Shown here one piece after another: positions 1-5,602 of a DNA stretch of 22,927 bases. The notes under the pieces are model-generated. The model ran no database searches and was not told where the DNA came from. It saw nothing but the letters and a program-made list of their open reading frames with translations. This DNA is from a virus, in the IMG/VR virus record IMGVR_UViG_3300009605_000158, positions 1-22,927 of that record. One strand, 5' to 3'. How positions within the stretch are numbered: the stretch's first letter is position 1; every line of letters begins with the position of its first letter. The translations under genes were made by a program, and so were the position numbers.

Positions 1-2013
1 AAACAGATCACTGCTTATACAAAGGCTGTAATCCCAATTGACACCAGGCTTAAAAGAATTGATCCTTCACTTAAACGGGCAATGCGAGATTTTGAATTTA
101 AAAATGACCTCCAAACTCAGGCAGATCGTAAAGCGGTAGAGCCATTTGTTAACAAGATGCATAAACTGCCAAATCAGGTGCGTGCAGACCTTGACTTAGC
201 CCTCAAAAATTCAGATGCTGATATGGCATATACAATTGCCCTTAAACACAAATTTGATCAGGAATATATTGATATGATAAATACCATTGGTGAGATTTAT
301 CAACGTGCCAAGGATTCAGGTATGGATATTGGATTTATTGAGGATTACTTCCCACGCAAAGTGGTAAACCTGGATGGACTTTTGGGGTCATTTAATAAAG
401 AAGTACAGGGCGTTATTGATAGTGCGATTAGTAAGAAGGAAAAAAGTTTAGATCGAGAATTGGAAGCAGATGAGCGTGCTACTGTTATTAATCAAATAAT
501 AGGAAGGCAGCCATCTAAGACACGTCCTGGATATGCCGATAAGCGTACTGTTATAAATGTTGATTCAGAAATAAACCAATTTTATGAAGATAGTGAAGTC
601 ACCTTATATAATTACATAGATAGTATGAATGAAGCTATAGCGGTCAATAATTTCTTTGGTAAGGGTACAAATAAGATGGATTCTATTGGTGCATATGTTG
701 ATAGGCTGGTGAGTGAAGGAAGAATTAAGAAAGAGCGACAGCAGGAAGTTGTTGATATACTTCGCTCAAGATTTAGCAGGGGTGCTAATAATAGCTGGGT
801 AGCTCCAGTTAAAAATATAACATACATTGGTACTATGGGCTCTACCTATTCAGCAATCACTCAGCTTGGTGATTTTGCATATTCACTGGCCAATGCTGGA
901 TTTGTTCCAACACGGACACTCACAGCGGCAGCCAGGTCTGCTATTGGTAAAAGTAAGATTAAGGTTGAAGATATTGGTGTAGAAAAAATAGCCCAGGAAT
1001 TTGAAACCAAAAGTGGTACAGGGAAGGTAGTTGATTTTGTATTTAAATGGACTGGATTAAAGAAATTAGATAGAATGGGTAAGGAATCTATTATTAATAC
1101 CTATATAGCAAAAGCAAGGGCCCAGGCAAAAAGAAACAGTCCAAAAATAAAGCGAGACATAGCAGAAATATTTGGTGAAGATTTAGGTGTCCAGGCAGAT
1201 GTGCTAAACGACCTTAAATCTGGTGAGATTACAGAGAATGTACTGATGATGGCATTTAATAAGCTGGTTGATTATCACCCCGTTACACTGTCCAGTATGC
1301 CCCAGATATACCTGGAAAATAAAAGTGGCAATTCCAGATTGTTCTATCAGTTAAAAACTTTCACGATCAGGCAGTTGGATGTATTTAGAAATAAAAGATG
1401 GGATACATTTAACAAATCTAAATCCCCTACAGAGAGAGCGACAGCACTTGCCGATTTAATTAGGGTAGGGGGACTGTTGTTTGTATGTCAAGCTGGAACG
1501 GATGTTATTAAAGATTGGATGGCAGGGCGTGAAGCTCATTTTGACGAATTGGTTATAGATAATCTACTGAAATTAGCTGGTGCTAACAGGTTTACCGTGT
1601 GGCAGGCTCGCACATATGGTGTGACTGAAGCTGCTGTTAAATATGTATTACCACCACAGGCGAGTATGTTAAGGCGTATCCAGTATGATGCTATGAGCAT
1701 TTGGGCTGCTATGACAGATGAAGATGACCCGAAAACTATTAAGGATGAAGACACAAAAGTTGCAGATGCTTTTAAAAATTTACAATCAGTTAACTTCATT
1801 CCATTTATAGGTAAACACTACTACTGGCATTGGGGCGGTGGTTCCAAAAAAGTTATCACACAGGAAATGGAATATTGGCAGAAGAAGATGAAATCTCGCA
1901 GCCTTAACGAAAAAGAGATTGAAAAATATCTACAGTTTGTGGATATGGCATATGCTGCTGGTATGATTACTGGAGGGACCAGGTACAACAAATATGAAAA
2001 GGCATACAAATGA
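1..2013 (+). CDS. C-terminal part of a large phage virion-type protein (5' truncated)
   Basis: The frame is open from the first base of the window, so the gene begins upstream and about 670 codons are visible; the first in-frame ATG (82) is probably internal. The visible part is mostly helical and soluble. It contains a segment ending in IEDYFPRKV (near residue 120) and a weakly hydrophobic stretch around GGLLFVCQAGTDVIKDW. Segments such as GSTYSAITQLGDFAYSL and YQLKTFTIRQLDVFR resemble the C-terminal regions of very large phage proteins (internal or ejection proteins, or large polyvalent proteins); I infer this from general appearance, without a named-family match. It overlaps the next gene by ATGA and sits directly before the lysis-type genes, as expected at the end of a late structural operon. 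No catalytic motif was recognised. Confidence 0.75.
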   Translation, partial: KQITAYTKAVIPIDTRLKRIDPSLKRAMRDFEFKNDLQTQADRKAVEPFVNKMHKLPNQVRADLDLALKNSDADMAYTIALKHKFDQEYIDMINTIGEIYQRAKDSGMDIGFIEDYFPRKVVNLDGLLGSFNKEVQGVIDSAISKKEKSLDRELEADERATVINQIIGRQPSKTRPGYADKRTVINVDSEINQFYEDSEVTLYNYIDSMNEAIAVNNFFGKGTNKMDSIGAYVDRLVSEGRIKKERQQEVVDILRSRFSRGANNSWVAPVKNITYIGTMGSTYSAITQLGDFAYSLANAGFVPTRTLTAAARSAIGKSKIKVEDIGVEKIAQEFETKSGTGKVVDFVFKWTGLKKLDRMGKESIINTYIAKARAQAKRNSPKIKRDIAEIFGEDLGVQADVLNDLKSGEITENVLMMAFNKLVDYHPVTLSSMPQIYLENKSGNSRLFYQLKTFTIRQLDVFRNKRWDTFNKSKSPTERATALADLIRVGGLLFVCQAGTDVIKDWMAGREAHFDELVIDNLLKLAGANRFTVWQARTYGVTEAAVKYVLPPQASMLRRIQYDAMSIWAAMTDEDDPKTIKDEDTKVADAFKNLQSVNFIPFIGKHYYWHWGGGSKKVITQEMEYWQKKMKSRSLNEKEIEKYLQFVDMAYAAGMITGGTRYNKYEKAYK

Positions 2014-2477
2014 TTGAATCAATTAAAGATATTATAGATGACGTATTAAACCAACTGGAAAAGGTGGGTATTCCAAATACAGAGGAAGCACGAAACCTGG
2101 TATTTGAAACCGGGATGGCTGAAACAGGCTATAGACATTTGGAGCAAATGCAGGCTAAGAAAGGTGCTGGTGCTCTTTCATTTTTCCAGATAGAACCTTG
2201 GGTGTGTGAAGATATATGGGATAATTATATAACATACAGAAAGCCACTTATTGAAGCTGTGTATAGGCTTGGTCTGATTGAGGATAAAATACCATTTTGT
2301 GTGTTTAGTAATATTGCAGTTGCTTCAGCATTTTGTAGAATTAACTACCGTAGAAAACCCGGTGCTATTCCTAAGACTATGCCGGGGCGTGCACAATATT
2401 GGAAAGAGCACTGGAATACATATAAGGGACGTGGAACCGTGGATCACTACGTTGGTGCTAATATGGGGTTAGAATAG
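2010..2477 (+). CDS. Lysozyme/transglycosylase-like endolysin candidate
   Basis: The protein has 155 residues and starts at an ATG overlapping the previous stop (ATGA), implying translational coupling. Residues around 30-65 read ETGMAETGYRHL, then GALSFFQIEPWVCEDIW. This resembles the lysozyme-like fold of phage lysins, with an early Glu (ETG) as candidate catalytic acid and a G-A-x-[SG]-x-F-Q-[IM]-E-P segment. The middle (FCVFSNIAVASAFCRINYRR) and end (YWKEHWNTYKGRGTVDHY) match a widespread family of phage hypothetical proteins found in lysis cassettes. It would cleave host peptidoglycan at the end of infection. No signal peptide is visible, so release would need a holin; membrane proteins follow directly. 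The enzymatic class (muramidase or transglycosylase) is inferred. Confidence 0.65.
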   Translation: MIESIKDIIDDVLNQLEKVGIPNTEEARNLVFETGMAETGYRHLEQMQAKKGAGALSFFQIEPWVCEDIWDNYITYRKPLIEAVYRLGLIEDKIPFCVFSNIAVASAFCRINYRRKPGAIPKTMPGRAQYWKEHWNTYKGRGTVDHYVGANMGLE

Positions 2478-2746
2478 TGGATTTAGCACTTCTGGATCAG
2501 TACGGATTACCAATATCTATGGTGGTGGCTTTCGGCTATTACATATGGAAGCAGAATCAATATATCCAGAAGGAATTAGATGAAAATATAGATACATCCT
2601 TCAGTCGTTTGGAGGGAATTATTATAGAGTTGATTAACCAGCAGAAGCTGACTCAAATGGAGCTGGCTGAAATTAAGGGCTACATCAGTGGGATTGAAAA
2701 CATATTAACCAAAATGAGTGGAAATGGATTGAGGAAAAAGAAATGA
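2477..2746 (+). CDS. Small membrane protein with coiled coil, holin candidate
   Basis: The GTG start shares its G with the TAG stop of the lysin gene (TAGTG), so the two are probably coupled. The 89-residue product has one N-terminal membrane segment (about residues 10-24, PISMVVAFGYYIWK). A charged, probably helical coiled-coil region follows, ending in a basic tail (RKKK). One N-terminal membrane helix plus a charged cytoplasmic tail is the architecture of BhlA/UviB-type bacteriocin/holin-like proteins. Together with the position right after the lysin this suggests a holin, but no diagnostic motif exists. The end overlaps the next start by ATGA. Confidence 0.65.
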   Translation: MDLALLDQYGLPISMVVAFGYYIWKQNQYIQKELDENIDTSFSRLEGIIIELINQQKLTQMELAEIKGYISGIENILTKMSGNGLRKKK

Positions 2747-2898
2747 TTAAACTTATCGTATTTACCGTACTGTTAAATCCAGAGTATAATAAGGAGTTCC
2801 ACTATTATAGTTTACCGTATGGTACGAAAATAGAAGCCAGAAGGCGTGGTGGCAAGGGAAATAAAAAACGTAAACGTGGAGGAAATGGACTCAGATGA
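2743..2898 (+). CDS. 51-residue basic protein of unknown function
   Basis: A short frame read by hand: its ATG overlaps the previous stop (ATGA) and its stop overlaps the following ATG (ATGA at 2895). The product begins MIKLIVFTVLLN, a short hydrophobic stretch, and ends in a strongly basic Gly/Arg/Lys tail (RRRGGKGNKKRKR). Its place in an unbroken chain of coupled starts and stops between holin-like genes is the main reason to believe it. Function is unknown; a membrane- or nucleic-acid-associated lysis accessory would fit. An overlapping frame (2846-3055) is a shadow. Confidence 0.5.
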   Translation: MIKLIVFTVLLNPEYNKEFHYYSLPYGTKIEARRRGGKGNKKRKRGGNGLR

Positions 2899-3071
2899 TT
2901 ATAGATACACTATCAAAATACCCAGAGATTGGGATTGGAAGCACGCTTGGCACTTCAGCCGTGCATTGGATGGGGGTGGTCAATCCTGTACTATCCACGA
3001 TCTCACTTATAATAGGCATCAGCGTGGGGTTAATTACACTTTATTTACAGATTAGAAAACTAAGCAAATAA
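2895..3071 (+). CDS. 58-residue single-pass membrane protein, second holin-like candidate
   Basis: The ATG overlaps the previous stop (ATGA). The product has a soluble start (MIIDTLSKYPEIGIGSTLG) and a clear membrane segment from about residue 27 to 51 (VVNPVLSTISLIIGISVGLI), then a short basic end (QIRKLSK). The hydrophobic distribution is far more protein-like than the competing frame at 2846-3055, which is rich in isolated H, W and D residues. A small one-helix protein beside a lysin suggests a holin, antiholin or lysis accessory; which one cannot be decided from sequence. Confidence 0.6.
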   Translation: MIIDTLSKYPEIGIGSTLGTSAVHWMGVVNPVLSTISLIIGISVGLITLYLQIRKLSK

Positions 3072-3074
3072 CCT

Positions 3075-3278
3075 ATGTTCCCAGTAATACTAAAACTATT
3101 AACCCCTACTCTAATAAAGACCATAATAAAATATGTCACAGAAGAAAACGAACTAGACATAGAGGTTAAGCAAATAAACAGAAGATTAGAAGCACTAGAA
3201 AAGATGTCCCATCCCAGAAGAAGACTAGTATGTCATCAAAAAGGTAAGCATACCAAAAAGTGTGAGCTAGTAGAATGA
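3075..3278 (+). CDS. 67-residue protein with amphipathic N-terminus and coiled coil
   Basis: Starts three bases after the previous stop without a clear Shine-Dalgarno, so it may depend on coupling. Residues 2-19 (FPVILKLLTPTLIKTIIK) form a hydrophobic/amphipathic helix. Residues 25-43 (ELDIEVKQINRRLEALEK) are a probable coiled coil, and the tail is Lys/His/Cys-rich. The layout resembles small phage lysis-region proteins, but no family is recognised. It is read in the same direction and spacing as its neighbours. Confidence 0.5.
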   Translation: MFPVILKLLTPTLIKTIIKYVTEENELDIEVKQINRRLEALEKMSHPRRRLVCHQKGKHTKKCELVE

Positions 3279-3284
3279 AGTAGA

Positions 3285-3527
3285 GTGGAAACCCTAGTAT
3301 TGATATTTGTCGCAATATCAATTCACTACATATCAGATTATATGAGTGAGCATCCAGAATACAAATGCCCTGAATACTGCGAAGTAGATCACGAGCATTT
3401 ACCAATAAAAAAGGAAAAAGAAAATGTTAGAAAAAATGGTAGTACAAGTCCTGAAGGACAACAAGGAAGAGATAGTAGACTACATAAACCAGAAGGTGGA
3501 CATCCCACTGATCGGGGAGAAAACTGA
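3285..3527 (+). CDS. Possible small membrane protein (GTG start), C-terminus uncertain
   Basis: Begins with GTG six bases after the previous stop. Residues 4-20 (LVLIFVAISIHYISDYM) look like a membrane helix, followed by a Cys/Glu/His-rich part (YKCPEYCEVDHEH). The last third (after about residue 47) is low-complexity and is overlapped for 104 bases by the better-looking gene at 3424 in another frame. Either this is a genuine long overlap or the true product ends differently. The N-terminal half is the only convincing part. Confidence 0.4.
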   Translation: METLVLIFVAISIHYISDYMSEHPEYKCPEYCEVDHEHLPIKKEKENVRKNGSTSPEGQQGRDSRLHKPEGGHPTDRGEN

Positions 3528-3594
3528 AAGAAAGATCATTTCTTCGTGTGCAGATGCCTGTCTGGAAGCGGTAGAGCAAGTATTATCTAAGTAA
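3424..3594 (+). CDS. 56-residue phage protein of unknown function (helical)
   Basis: ATG preceded by AAGGA with an eight-base spacer. The product (MLEKMVVQVLKDNKEEIVDY, then INQKVDIPLIGEKTERKI) has regular helix-like amphipathic spacing. Its 'K-x-D-I-P-x-I-x-E-x-T-E' core resembles small proteins found beside phage lysis genes; I recognise the pattern but no named function. It ends 12 bases inside the convergently transcribed integrase gene, marking the end of the rightward late unit. It is more convincing than the overlapping C-terminus of the 3285 frame. Confidence 0.6.
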   Translation: MLEKMVVQVLKDNKEEIVDYINQKVDIPLIGEKTERKIISSCADACLEAVEQVLSK

Positions 3595-4578
3595 GTAGTC
3601 CCGGAGTATCTCTTTTGGTACTTCATTCGCATAAATCTCTGTAGTCTTAACGCTTGAATGCCCTAAGAATTGCTGGAGCATATCTTTAGGCATCCCATTT
3701 CTCAGTGCTTTCTTAGCGTAAGTATGTCTAAATGAGTGTAGAGAAACCTTGTTTTTCTTACAATAATCCCTACCTAGTAGTTCGTTTATAAATTTAAGTG
3801 GTGTTCTACGTGCTGACTTCAGTTTAGCCCAGAAGAATAAAATATCCCCAGAGGACTCCACTATTTTCTGCACAGTTTCGTTAACTGGCACAGTAACCCA
3901 TTTCTCAGGTTTATGCATCCAAACTCTCATAAACATACCGTCTTTATCTTTGATGAAATTCTCCTGGGTTAAATCCCAGGCGTCAGTTGGTCTTAGTCCC
4001 GTTTCTAAAAGGAACACAAAGAACTTATGAAAAACACCCGATTTACGAAGAATTAACCCAATCTCCTCCACACTAAAAGAGTAGGGTAAGCGTACCTCTT
4101 CTTTCAAACGATCCACACGCAGAGCAACATTGGTTTTAGCTCTCTCATTCTTAACACAATATTCAAAGAATCTCCTAAAATGAACAATATGCCTATTAAC
4201 AGATGAATTAGCCATAGTACCCTGCAAGGTGGCTATATAATTCTCAATATCACTTACCCTGTACTCATCCACATATTCTTTAGATATGGTCGTATACAGC
4301 CGTTTCAGAGATGATAGAGCGTGTGATGCATTGCCACGTGTTTTGTGTCTACCCTTAAAAGCATTCTTGATATCATAGTGGCGAAACATAAACCTGTCAA
4401 GCTCATTTATGAATGAATATTGTTTAAGAGTGGAAGTTTTATTTTGTAAAACATCAAGCACGTATGCTTCAGCGAGTGCCTGTGCTTTCTGCTTATCTGG
4501 TGATAGGGCCTTACGTAAACGCTTACCTTGAATACGCTCATCCATATACCATATTTTGTGTCTTTTAAATAGTCTCAT
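3583..4578 (-). CDS. int: Tyrosine recombinase / phage integrase
   Basis: The 331-residue site-specific recombinase would integrate and excise the phage. An N-terminal arm-binding-like region (about 1-45) and a SAM-like core-binding region (about 55-155) precede the catalytic domain. Catalytic residues are visible: R196 in TGLRPTD, a Lys in the beta-hairpin (K223 or K226, HKPEKW), H281 and R284 in HSFRHTY, H307 in LGHSS, and nucleophile Y316 in TEIYANE. I chose the ATG at 4578 because AAGGAG lies six bases upstream; an in-frame TTG at 4608 lacks a ribosome site. Its start codon lies in a 9-bp hairpin (4572-4606). The gene is adjacent to a tRNA-Ser fragment (4662-4698), its likely recombination target. 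It converges on the lysis cassette. Confidence 0.97.
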   Translation of the reverse strand: MRLFKRHKIWYMDERIQGKRLRKALSPDKQKAQALAEAYVLDVLQNKTSTLKQYSFINELDRFMFRHYDIKNAFKGRHKTRGNASHALSSLKRLYTTISKEYVDEYRVSDIENYIATLQGTMANSSVNRHIVHFRRFFEYCVKNERAKTNVALRVDRLKEEVRLPYSFSVEEIGLILRKSGVFHKFFVFLLETGLRPTDAWDLTQENFIKDKDGMFMRVWMHKPEKWVTVPVNETVQKIVESSGDILFFWAKLKSARRTPLKFINELLGRDYCKKNKVSLHSFRHTYAKKALRNGMPKDMLQQFLGHSSVKTTEIYANEVPKEILRDYLLR

Positions 4579-4606
4579 TTGCTTCTCCTTGTGTCTTAAA
4601 TGAGAC
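4572..4606 (-). promoter_or_regulatory. Hairpin enclosing the integrase ribosome site and start codon
   Basis: On the minus strand GTCTCATTT is followed 17 bases later by its exact complement AAATGAGAC. The 9-bp perfect stem contains the integrase ATG (4578-4576) in its 3' arm, and the loop contains AAGGAGAAGC, the Shine-Dalgarno. In mRNA this could limit initiation, or the dyad could be a DNA operator or integrase site. Seen directly; the regulatory role is inferred. Confidence 0.55.
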
Positions 4607-4661
4607 AAAAACCAGTGCTTTTAAGGAGTCTTCACGAGGAGAGAAATAGCAGAGGAATATT

Positions 4662-4698
4662 TTAGCAATCCGCTGCATTACCGCTCTGCCAACTCTCC
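4662..4698 (-). other. attP: attP core candidate: exact 5' half of tRNA-Ser(GCU)
   Basis: Read on the minus strand, 37 bases fit positions 1-38 of a serine tRNA (no position 17): acceptor GGAGAGT, TG, D-arm GCA/TGC with A14, G15, G18, G19 and A21 in place, A26, anticodon 5' stem GCGGA and loop TTGCTAA with anticodon GCT (4666-4664). The match stops exactly at the end of the anticodon loop. The next bases (AATATTCC) do not pair with GCGGA, where a real tRNA would continue TCCGC. No variable arm, T-arm or CCA end follows, so it is not a gene. It lies 84 bases upstream of the integrase start. This is what an attP core with crossover in the anticodon loop looks like. Confidence 0.8.
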
Positions 4699-4710
4699 AA
4701 CGGTCATTTT

Positions 4711-4726
4711 CACGACCAGAGTCGTG
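4711..4726. other. 6-bp hairpin CACGAC-CAGA-GTCGTG next to the tRNA half
   Basis: A perfect 6-bp inverted repeat with a four-base loop, 12 bases beyond the 5' end of the tRNA fragment. It may be an integration-protein site or, if the host identity block extends this far, part of the pre-tRNA leader. There is no T-run, so a terminator role is unlikely. Confidence 0.35.
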
Positions 4727-4798
4727 AGAAATTCCCTATTTGGGCTCCGGCTTTTGCCGTGTTGTGTCTTACTTGGGTCTTTTTTAACATCTAAATTG

Positions 4799-4820
4799 TG
4801 GGTCATAATTCTTTGACCCA
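4799..4820 (-). terminator. Weak dyad at the repressor stop codon
   Basis: TGGGTC (4799-4804) and GACCCA (4815-4820) form a 6-bp stem over a 10-base loop at the 3' end of the repressor gene, including its stop codon. No clear T-run follows directly on the minus strand, so it is at best a weak or processed 3' end. A third related copy (TTGGGTCTTTTTT) lies nearby on the plus strand. Confidence 0.25.
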
Positions 4821-5438
4821 ACATATTTTATGTATGAATTGTATATCTTTTTTAGATATTGAAATATTATCTGAATTGTATTTTATAATTTCTATAGAAT
4901 CCCCATTTTCTTTTAGTTCGCCTATTATAACATCACCGTTATTTAATCTAAATATACACCTGTCTTTGGAGTGTGTTTCTAGGGTAGGTGATACTATAAC
5001 AATTTGGTGTGGTTTAAATGCTGGGTACATAGAATCACCCTCTATTAGTATTCCATAAGCATTCTGATCTGTCAGTCCGTGTGGTCTGCTGACATACATA
5101 TCTGCTTCACCCTGGGGATAATCGTCTACTGAATCTATGCCTAGTCCTGCTGATGCCATTCCAACTACTGGGATAACGCCACCAGGTGAGAGCATTTCAC
5201 GGGGGAGTGTGGCTTCCTGTTTTGGATTGCGAAATTCAATTGTTGCCCCATCTGTTTCACTTACCAGACCTAAGACTTCAGCGAGTCTGTCAACAGAACT
5301 CTTCCTCACGATTACATCCTCTTTTAGCCATCTATCTATTGTCAATCTAGACATTTCAGTCAGCCTGGCTAATTGAGATATATTATAATTGGAAGCCTTG
5401 ATTGCTTCCCTGATTGTATTTCCGAGTTTTAAATTCAT
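4803..5438 (-). CDS. cI: CI/LexA-type repressor (HTH + S24 peptidase)
   Basis: The 211-residue lysogeny repressor has an N-terminal helix-turn-helix around residues 18-40 (NISQLARLTEMSRLTIDRWL). Its C-terminal S24 self-cleavage domain shows the Ala97-Gly98 cleavage site (MASAGLG), Ser136 in GDSMYP and Lys176 in GELKENG, with spacing like LexA and lambda CI. RecA filaments would therefore trigger self-cleavage and induction. I chose the ATG at 5438, with GGAGAAGC upstream; a further 50 in-frame residues upstream are Tyr/Ile/Asn-rich translation of the AT-rich control region. It is divergent from the early operon (5603), the classical repressor/early-promoter arrangement. The start lies within an 11-bp hairpin. 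Confidence 0.95.
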   Translation of the reverse strand: MNLKLGNTIREAIKASNYNISQLARLTEMSRLTIDRWLKEDVIVRKSSVDRLAEVLGLVSETDGATIEFRNPKQEATLPREMLSPGGVIPVVGMASAGLGIDSVDDYPQGEADMYVSRPHGLTDQNAYGILIEGDSMYPAFKPHQIVIVSPTLETHSKDRCIFRLNNGDVIIGELKENGDSIEIIKYNSDNISISKKDIQFIHKICWVKEL

Positions 5439-5462
5439 ATGCTTCTCCGCAATAAATTTAAA
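5428..5462 (-). promoter_or_regulatory. Hairpin enclosing the repressor ribosome site and start codon
   Basis: In the repressor mRNA, UUUAAAUUUAU (complement of 5462-5452) pairs with AUGAAUUUAAA (5438-5428): 11 bp with one G-U. The AUG is the first triplet of the 3' arm. Between the arms UGC/GCA pairs again, leaving GGAGAA as an exposed hexaloop, exactly the Shine-Dalgarno. The arrangement parallels the integrase start hairpin. Confidence 0.5.
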
Positions 5463-5528
5463 TACTATATATAATATGGTGCAATATATATAATAATACG
5501 TATAATTGAAAATATTATTATGAGTATA

Positions 5529-5558
5529 ATTATAATTGTTACTAAATTGTACTATCAA
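5529..5558 (-). promoter_or_regulatory. Repressor promoter candidate (PRM)
   Basis: On the minus strand TTGATA (5558-5553), an 18-base spacer and a consensus TATAAT (5534-5529) point toward the repressor gene. The -35 box lies inside the spacer of the opposing early promoter, so the two would compete. The transcript would have a leader of about 85 bases containing the start hairpin. Confidence 0.45.
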
Positions 5559-5575
5559 ATTAGATAGGCTATATA
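5547..5575 (+). promoter_or_regulatory. Early rightward promoter candidate (PR)
   Basis: TTGTAC (5547-5552), a 17-base spacer and TATATA (5570-5575) precede the annealing-protein gene at 5603, whose AAGGAG is at 5593-5597. Sigma-70-like boxes in the repressor control region suggest the repressed early promoter. Confidence 0.45.
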
Positions 5576-5602
5576 TAACAATTAACATAATAAGGAGAAG
5601 CT

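Larger units (their letters stand above)
4556..4771 (+). repeat. TTGTGTCTTA direct repeats flanking the attP-like site
   Basis: TTGTGTCTT(T/A) occurs at 4556-4565, 4589-4598 and 4762-4771, all in the same orientation and lying on both sides of the tRNA half at 4662-4698. A second short direct repeat, TTCACGA, is at 4631-4637 and 4709-4715. Short repeats flanking an attachment core are typical arm-type integrase or excisionase binding sites; that role is inferred. Confidence 0.4.
5439..5602. promoter_or_regulatory. Divergent repressor/early-operon control region (operators)
   Basis: A very AT-rich 164-base gap between divergent repressor and early genes. It contains a perfect 8-bp dyad TAATAATA/TATTATTA (5491-5498 and 5513-5520, 14-base spacer) and two copies of GTATAATT (5500-5507, 5524-5531) 24 bases apart. 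These are candidate repressor operators or half-sites. The repeats are seen directly; operator identity is inferred, and the AT-richness makes chance repeats more likely. Confidence 0.5.

Noticed and set aside
2846-3055. A 69-codon GTG-start frame.
   Set aside because: It is out of frame with two better frames (2743-2898 and 2895-3071) that have coupled overlaps and, in the latter, a clear membrane helix; its residues look random.
3407-3413. A slippery A-AAA-AAG heptamer in frame with the gene at 3285, suggesting a programmed -1 frameshift.
   Set aside because: The -1 frame ends at a stop within a few codons and does not join the 3424 gene, which would need +1.
4608-4638. An upstream TTG start for the integrase and a complete tRNA-Ser gene around 4630-4698.
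   Set aside because: The TTG has no ribosome site, while ATG 4578 does. The tRNA lacks the 3' anticodon stem, variable arm and T-arm, so it is only a 5' half.
5439-5588. A 50-residue N-terminal extension of the repressor.
   Set aside because: It is the translation of the AT-rich control region (Tyr, Ile, Asn rich) and has no ribosome site; the ATG at 5438 does.
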